This document shows, piece after piece, positions 19,834-25,858 of a DNA stretch of 25,858 nt. The stretch is from assembly GCA_036244855.1 (NCBI GenBank), contig BQKZ01006599.1, forward strand, positions 1 through 25,858, written 5' to 3'. How positions within the stretch are numbered: position 1 is the stretch's first letter; each line of letters starts with the position of its first letter. The DNA comes from Temnopleurus reevesii (taxonomy: Eukaryota > Echinodermata > Echinoidea > Temnopleuroida > Temnopleuridae). The notes under the pieces were generated by a model. It was not told the DNA's origin. It did not search any database and saw nothing but the letters and a program-made list of their open reading frames with translations. Made by a program: the position numbers and the translations under genes.

Positions 19834-20240
19834 TTAAAGTCAATCCGTCATGATCGACATGACTTCCGGTTAGGAGCCAAATTGTCCGCTGCCATTTTGA
19901 TTGCGCAGATTGCCGAGCAGAAAAATCACAGATTCTTTTTTTACCTGGAATGGCGAGTGAGCAAGCTTTATTTCGCTAGTTCACAGCTCGGTAGTCGCAA
20001 ACGTATGCGTTCCGCATGTTTTTAGAAACAATCGAAGCCAAAGAGGGGACAAATCAAAATACACACGACGACAACAAGCATCGGAAAGTCATACGAAGTA
20101 ATCCGAGTTTCTTAGCCTGGCAAGGTGCGTAAGCAAGGAAATATTTAAATATCGTTGTTGCCAATACCATGAATACGCAAGACGCCGTTCGTTCGCGCTC
20201 GCAACCGGAAGTCCTGTCGATCATGACGGACTGTCTTTAA
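19834..20240. mobile_element. Non-autonomous DNA transposon, about 407 bp, TTAA at the ends
   Basis: Terminal inverted repeats of about 38 bp: the left from 19834 (TTAAAGTCAATCCGTCATGA, then TCGACATGACTTCCGGTT) and the right ending at 20240 (AACCGGAAGTCCTGTCGATC, then ATGACGGACTGTCTTTAA). Both outermost tetramers are TTAA, which could be the target-site duplication used by piggyBac- or Kolobok-type elements. The interior of about 330 bp has no transposase frame. An internal frame of 71 codons at 19810-20025 has no recognisable motif. Confidence 0.75.
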
Positions 20241-20545
20241 ATAGTGCTGGCATAATTACGGTTCGAGATATTCTTCTTCCCCAAACATGTAATATGAGTT
20301 AACAGAGTTGTCTACGCACATCATTAATTAAGATGAACAAGCTATTGAACATCCTGGATCATAAACCAAGTGATTCAAATGAAATCCCTTCCTCTATATT
20401 GCCAAAGTAATGAAAATGTGGGTGGGCTGATTGAAGGTGAATCGATAGGGTGGGTTGGTTTTTGGCGACTCTCCAATCACAGGATGATTTTCACTCGCCA
20501 ATCTACTTATAGAGAGGACGCCATTACCCTCTCATTCTGCTTCAC
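20241..20545. other. Gene-free spacer
   Basis: Between two foldback elements; nothing supported. Confidence 0.35.
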
Positions 20546-20765
20546 CAATAACGGTGTTTTCGATTTCAGTCAAGTGTGACGAAGGGCATGTTGACCGGAA
20601 GTAGTACGTCATAGTATTATGCGTCTGCTTATTGTTACGCGCATAGACGGTTACGCGTGCCACTCGCTGTGACGTAACAATAAGCAGAAGCGCAAAACTA
20701 TGACGTAATAATTCCGGTCGACGTGCCCTTCATCACATTCGACTGAAATTGAAAACGGAATAATG
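20546..20765. mobile_element. Long inverted repeat (foldback element), arms of about 90 bp
   Basis: The left arm about 20546-20640 and the right arm about 20672-20765 are inverted copies: TTTCAGTC, GAAGGGCA, GACCGGAA, TACGTCATAG and CTGCTTATTGTTACG recur in reverse complement in matching order with scattered differences. The loop is only about 31 bp. Each arm contains TACGTCA and TTACG motifs. No coding potential. Probably a MITE-type element; a strong hairpin is expected in single strand. Confidence 0.8.
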
Positions 20766-22549
20766 TGTCATTGCGTTTGTCGCAATTCACCTCAGATGTT
20801 GACACAAACATTGACGGTGACTAGAAAATTGAAATCATTGTGTGAAGTTGGATGTATAACAGTTCATCATCAAATGTTTACATTTTGATAGCAATTGATT
20901 TGTGTTGTGATTTATCCCAGTAGAAAAATCAGAAATACGGGACATGAGATACCGATAAGCGACACAATGATGAATGATGAATGGGTCAAAGAAAATAAAT
21001 CATTATTCAAATTCGATATAATAATATGTGCATGTGGACTGTACGTTGGCAACAGGACTGCTTGTATGGCATGACACTATTGTTTTCAGTGATTGACTAG
21101 TATATAACTTATACACACAAGAATAAAATGATTATCTTGGTATGATTTATGCCTAGTGAGACAACAGCCTGGAACAACTGATCGTATCATCAATTGATTT
21201 TTTAATAACATACAGGGAGGCTATTAACATTCGTCTTCATGATTAGATGGTAAGTTGAAATCATTATAGAATTTAGGGACATTCTAGAACATGCAAAGCA
21301 AAAAAAAAACAAAAAAAAAAAAACACTCAATATTGCTATCAAAGAAGTGGAGATGAAAATGGTGATAGCATTGGTACAGGAGAACTTGACTTAACCCTGC
21401 GAACGAGGAAGTGTCATAGTGTCAGTGATATTATTGGTACTGTTAATGTCCTTGTAATTACACTTTATTGACATTTGATTTGACATTTGATTTGATTTTA
21501 TTTCTGCGTTCAAATGGATGATTTACAATACAAACATTTAACATAAATACATAATATAAATTTAAAAAAAGTATATCTTTAGAGCCAGCCTTTAATTGTC
21601 ATGGTTTTAGATGTATTATTTATGATTTGCAATACAATGGTTTCCGTTTTCAATGATATTCAATACTAAGCTGTTCTCAAGAAGGTCTAAAGCACGCAAC
21701 GACGTTGATGGATTTCTTCCCTTAAACCATGAGACCTTCTCAGGCAAGAGTCCAAACCTCTAAACCACGATGCTCACATGCTGTTATTATATTCCAAATG
21801 TGTTGCTTTTTGGTATGATTTCTCGCATTGACTCATGTTTCAGATATTCAAACATTGCTTCCATTGTATTAATTTTAAAACCAACATGCAAATTTCCTTT
21901 ATAGGGCAGTCATATCGCTAGATTGAGCACATCCTGCTCCAAAACGTCATACACAAACTTGTAATTTTTACTTTTTCATCATGCTTGAAGTCTCAGGTTC
22001 GCTCGTTACTGCCCTTCTTTCAATTAAAAAGGTACCCGTAATCACCACTAAGATTGTTTTAGAGCATATATATTTTAGTTTAGAATAAATCAAACTGGGA
22101 GAAAGTTGGATTCACTTTGGAAGTGTGACTGCATGCCCTATCAATGACCACAGACCTTATCGGTCACGCAATGCTAATATGGCACAAGGTAAATAGCATC
22201 AAGTTTGGTCGGTTCGATGTCATTTCTTCTGTTAGACATCACGACCATTCTTCCTTTCGTGATTTCATGATATTTTGTGTCATCGGTGCATTATAGCGAA
22301 ACGGGGGCATATTTGCTCCCTTTGCTTTCACACCCATGACTATTGTTAGTGATGTTAAAAGCTTTCTACAAAATTACCAATCATAATAGCAAAAACGCGC
22401 AAACCTTACAACATTATTATTATCGTTAGAATGTTCCCAACACCCACCCGTTTTGTAAACTAATTTACAGTGTCGTCACCCAGAGAGTATCGTTAGTGGA
22501 ACAGCAAATTTAACTAATGTTACAAGACGTTCTTTGAAATACATCATAC
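20766..22549. other. Gene-free spacer and upstream region of receptor 6
   Basis: No supported gene. An A-rich run lies at 21300-21323. From about 21474 to 21575 the sequence (TGATTTGACATTTGATTTGA, then TTTTATTTCTGCG and AT-rich DNA with an A run) resembles the reverse-complement tail of an old retroposon. Just before the gene, CTAATTTACAG ending at 22470 is a weak splice-acceptor candidate 80 bp upstream of the first ATG. Confidence 0.35.
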
Positions 22550-23581
22550 ATGCAATCCAGCTTTAAAATGACAACGGATGTTCCTCAGAACCCAGCTCCA
22601 AATGGAGTTCATGTCATTCAGGATACACTCCAAGTGTGTGCTTATGTTTTCCTAATTTTGTCTTCTTTCGCTCTGAACATGACTGTTCTAATGGTCATAC
22701 ATCACCAACGTGAGCTACAGTATGCTACAAGAAACCTGTATCGTATACTCGCCATTTTGAATTTATCACTGGGAGCGCTCTACAACACCTGGTCCATATT
22801 CCATTTCCGACAGAACAACTTAGAATCCTGCACGCTCTTGGTCCAACTTTTCCTCTATCCCACTTACGTGGTGATAATTGGCATCATGGCGTGCCTATGT
22901 GGCATAACTTTAAATGTTTACCTTTTCATCAGTAAACCGCTTCGGTACTTCCGGATTGTAACGCAAACCAGGTTCCGAGTAGTTCTTCTCGTCACGATCG
23001 CCGCGGTTCTACTGATAGCCGGAACTATGTTTCCGGTACGATCGTCACCGTTCTTCCAAGTTCATCTCAACGAATGTCTCCTTACAGAGGCATTCAGTGA
23101 TAATGTAAAATGGATCGAGATTGTAAATTCTGGTTTTCTCCTCGCTCCCATTCTGGTGACGATCATATTTTCTTGCATAATGTTCACGAAAATAATGATG
23201 ATCGTAAAACGGCATTCTCAAGCAATTGCCAATTTGACAAAGCACATTTCTACAGAATGTGACGGTGTTACGACTACTAACCAATGTCCGAGTCTGCAGA
23301 AACAGAACACAACCAACAGAAATCGCATTAGACTTCTTCATCGACGCCACAAAGGATTTATAACAATTATTCTTCTCATGTGTGGGTTCATGTTGGGATG
23401 GGCGCCATTTTGTATCATGCGAACCGTTCCCAGCCTCAAAGATCCAACAGTGTTCGCGACTCTTGATAAGCTTGCTGTATCGACGACTGTGTTTCAACCG
23501 ATTGTGTATTTACTGACAGTTGGAGAGGCCAGAAAAAATTTTTGTTCACATGCATCCTTCTGCTTCAGGAGTCGCAGATAA
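22550..23581 (+). CDS. Divergent rhodopsin-like 7TM receptor, intact, opposite strand (receptor 6)
   Basis: A complete frame of 343 codons from an ATG at 22550 to TAA at 23579-23581. A second ATG at codon 7 (22568) has the better start context (AAAATGA) and may be the real start. Landmarks: N43 in TM1; N71 where TM2 normally has aspartate; C94; N122-V-Y124 followed by LFISKPLRYFRIVT; GTMFPVRSSP in place of the CGIYLPVPSSP of the others; C176 in ECL2; P200 in TM5, which the others lack; basic RLLHRRHKGF before TM6; LGWAPF (W284-x-P286); Q316-P-I-V-Y320; LLTVGEARKNF. The tail is short and holds cysteines and arginines. Clearly the same family by the Y-x-x-x-[STK]-K-P-L-R-Y stretch and QPIVYLLT, but the most distant member, and the only one on the plus strand. 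Ligand unknown. Confidence 0.94.
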   Translation: MQSSFKMTTDVPQNPAPNGVHVIQDTLQVCAYVFLILSSFALNMTVLMVIHHQRELQYATRNLYRILAILNLSLGALYNTWSIFHFRQNNLESCTLLVQLFLYPTYVVIIGIMACLCGITLNVYLFISKPLRYFRIVTQTRFRVVLLVTIAAVLLIAGTMFPVRSSPFFQVHLNECLLTEAFSDNVKWIEIVNSGFLLAPILVTIIFSCIMFTKIMMIVKRHSQAIANLTKHISTECDGVTTTNQCPSLQKQNTTNRNRIRLLHRRHKGFITIILLMCGFMLGWAPFCIMRTVPSLKDPTVFATLDKLAVSTTVFQPIVYLLTVGEARKNFCSHASFCFRSRR

Positions 23582-24502
23582 CTCACAAGGGAATAAACCG
23601 TTCCTATACTCAAATGTGTTAATGACTTTTGTTTTACATTATTGTGTAATTTCTGCATTTCTCATACTTTTGTATGATAATGTTGTATAATTGTCTCTTC
23701 TTTATGTAATCTACCAGAGCACAACATCGAGGGAAATAGAAGATCAAAATCGGGAAAGAAGTGTATCAAAAGGTCAACTCTCATCGTAGATTGTGTCAAT
23801 ACCATGAGAGGATTCAGAAAATACCCAGACAAAACAATTCTCCAGACCGGCATAAGCGGCATTGCCAGGAAGTATATTATCAGTTTAATATGTAATAATC
23901 GCAATTTGGGGCTTTCAGCAAAATCAACACTAATATTACCTGAGTTCTATACATTATTGCACATCTATTAAATTTAGACTCGTGTATACTACTGTCAAAT
24001 TAAGTATAATCAATGCTATTTCATATGCTTATACCTACAAGAAAAATTCATTAATGCAAGATATTTTGCTAGTGATGTTATCCGTAGACATATATCTCAA
24101 AGAATAGTGTAGGGCTGGTAAGTACGTTAACCTTGAGTCAGAGCACAACATCTATAAGCGCTCAACATCTCTCCCGAGAGTGACATGGTCTGTGGATCAA
24201 ATGGTATATGATACGATATAAACTATTTCCGTAGAATAAAGTGAGTCGTGGGACAATATATCCGTACGCCGTGTACTGAACTGTGCAGAAACGACAATCA
24301 CAAGCCGGTTCCGAATTTAATAACATTACAAAGGAGCATTGAATTTGTATTCGACTTAATTCTTCGGAAATTATATCGTGTTATATGTTGACGGTCATTT
24401 TGCATAGCTTCTTCTTGCCTTCCTGTTGAAACATGTGACTGAATACTGTGGTTATGTTTGCATTCAGACACAACCACACATCTCTATGGGAAGTCCTTTA
24501 TG
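23582..24502. other. 3' flank of receptor 6 and gene-free spacer
   Basis: AATAAA occurs ten bases after the stop of receptor 6 (about 23591), too close to be a convincing polyadenylation signal; no better one is assigned. No gene supported. Confidence 0.35.
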
Positions 24503-24631
24503 AATCCCCGGTCACATAGGACCCCGGAAGCAACACGATTCACCCCGACTCGTTGTTCTGAGATAGTTAACTGTGAATTAACAAAGCGTCTGTGTGAATC
24601 GTATTGCTTCCGGGGTCATATGTGACCGGGG
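24503..24631. mobile_element. Foldback (MITE-like) element with 7-bp flanking direct repeat
   Basis: The ends CCCCGGTCACATAGGACCCC and GGAAGCAACACGATTCAC on the left are matched in reverse on the right (GTGAATCGTATTGCTTCC, GGGGTCATATGTGACCGGGG). CTTTATG lies directly outside both ends (24496-24502 and 24632-24638), a likely target-site duplication, of length close to the 8 bp of hAT elements. The interior of about 50 bp is non-coding. Confidence 0.8.
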
Positions 24632-25858
24632 CTTTATGTTGAAATTAGGAAGTACACAAAATAGCCCAACCGAGCTGTTGGCAGCCATTTTGTGCCTGTA
24701 CGTTGCCAATTTGAGAAGCCCATAAGAGGTGCAAATCAAAACTTTGAAAATTCATAACTTTTGAATGGATTGTCGGATTTTGCTCAAATTTTCACAGATT
24801 GACCATTGTATTTTTCTTCATCCACTGAGCGCACATCAATGACTCAGTAAAGATTCCCTTTAACATTTTCCAAAAGTAGCCAAACTCCCTGAGATTTATG
24901 AAGGATTTCCTTCATAAATCAAACCAAAAATATGTATTTTCATGTATCAAGTTTATTTGGGGGAACATTAGAAGCACTCCCACGGAAGTGACAAAGGAAT
25001 TTTATTCACTTTAAAAATATGGTTTTCACGTGTAAATGCAATTTTTCAATTTCTGAATGGTCAAAAAGAATTTTCGAAGGCATCCTAAAAATTTTGAATC
25101 TGGAATATGATGCCTCAGTTGATGTAAACTGCTTAAAATTAATAGAAAGGTATTTTTTGCATTGTGTTTTTTTCGTGAAATCCTATTAGGAAACAAAATG
25201 TTTTAAGTAAAAAGCAGAGCGGCTCCCAGGATTCATTAGACATTTCTACATTTATATTTATTCATAAATATGCCTTTCCATAGTCTGACATTTAATTTAA
25301 AATTTGTTTTGGGAATACACTCACTCTGTCTATCAATGCGGAAAATTTCTTTTTCTTCGTTCAACATCATCGTGCTTCATCATGTTTAAGAGAATCTGTT
25401 GTTTATCCAAAATAAAATTGGATAGCCAGATTTACAAATTTAGACGAAATGGCAACGTATGAGGTCATAGGCGCATATCTGACCTATTGCGTTCGCATAG
25501 TAGATATGTATATTGCCTATTCTCATGTTTTTATAAATTTTGTTTGTATTTTTGTTTTGTTTCTTTTCATTTGAATCGGAAAATAAATACTATACTATAC
25601 TATAATACAAACTTTGTATATTTTGGTAGAGAAGATATTTTTTACACCATAAATACAACAAAATTTGTGGTTCACACATAATATCATATTGGAAACATGT
25701 CTGGAAATTTTTACTGCTTTGTTCATTTTTTTTCATATCTTTAAAAAAAAATCATAATTTTTTTGTATTACTTGTCTGATTTTCTTAGAAATGTTATTGT
25801 TCTGCTAACCAAATTTCTCTACCCCTGTTATTAAATTGAATATTGGGGGGGGGGGGGG
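24632..25858. other. Gene-free AT-rich end of the window
   Basis: No gene supported. Contains a perfect 13-bp-arm hairpin at 24893-24920 (GATTTATGAAGGA, two-base loop, reverse complement), T-rich runs near 25729-25762 and a run of 14 G at 25845-25858 where the window ends. Confidence 0.4.
24893..24920. repeat. Perfect hairpin, 13-bp arms
   Basis: GATTTATGAAGGA, then TT, then TCCTTCATAAATC. No T run follows and no gene ends nearby, so it is not called a terminator. Confidence 0.8.

Noticed and set aside
23045..23497. A 150-codon minus-strand frame
   Set aside because: It is antisense to the intact receptor at 22550-23581 and has no recognisable motif.
23591..23596. AATAAA as polyadenylation signal of receptor 6
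   Set aside because: Only about ten bases after the stop codon, leaving almost no 3' untranslated region; likely chance in AT-rich DNA.

Overview
The window looks like animal nuclear DNA: AT-rich, with long non-coding gaps, a tRNA-derived SINE, several foldback (MITE-like) elements, microsatellites, and coding sequence only as single uninterrupted frames of about 340 codons. There is no operon-like packing and there are no bacterial-style ribosome sites. A marine invertebrate, most likely a deuterostome such as an echinoderm, fits best: large clusters of near-intronless rhodopsin-like receptors are known there (for example the expanded chemosensory GPCRs of sea urchin). The species assignment is inference from general character, not from a diagnostic sequence.

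The content is one gene family. Six seven-transmembrane receptor loci were found. Five lie head-to-tail on the minus strand: 1-920 (cut by the window edge), 5280-6314, 10150-11157, 13538-14611 and 18435-19463. The last of these is interrupted by one in-frame TAA. A sixth, more divergent copy lies on the plus strand at 22550-23581. All share an unusual signature. The D/E-R-Y motif at the end of TM3 is N-L-Y (N-V-Y in the plus-strand copy). The N-P-x-x-Y motif of TM7 is Q-P-x-x-Y in the five copies whose TM7 lies in the window. The TM6 W-x-P and the TM3/ECL2 cysteines are kept. This marks a rhodopsin-like family with altered activation switches, probably chemosensory, ligand unknown.

Between the genes lie repeated pieces of receptor 3' ends: a TM6-TM7 segment plus 3' flank at about 4445-5022 (tandem copy of the next gene's end), two TM7 pieces at about 8735-8885 and 9271-9440, and a 165-bp tandem copy at 18259-18423 that begins about 10 bp past the stop of the 18435-19463 locus. 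Repeated, separate 3'-end duplication is the most interesting structural feature here. It may be ordinary unequal crossing-over debris, or a pool of sequence donors for gene conversion.

The remaining sequence holds foldback elements (about 2844-3005, 6517-6701, 8017-8189, 8247-8378, 9951-10117, 13266-13350, 19834-20240, 20546-20765, 24503-24631), a SINE at about 1206-1480, retroposon-tail-like AT-rich stretches, and long gaps with no recognisable gene. The window ends in a run of 14 G.
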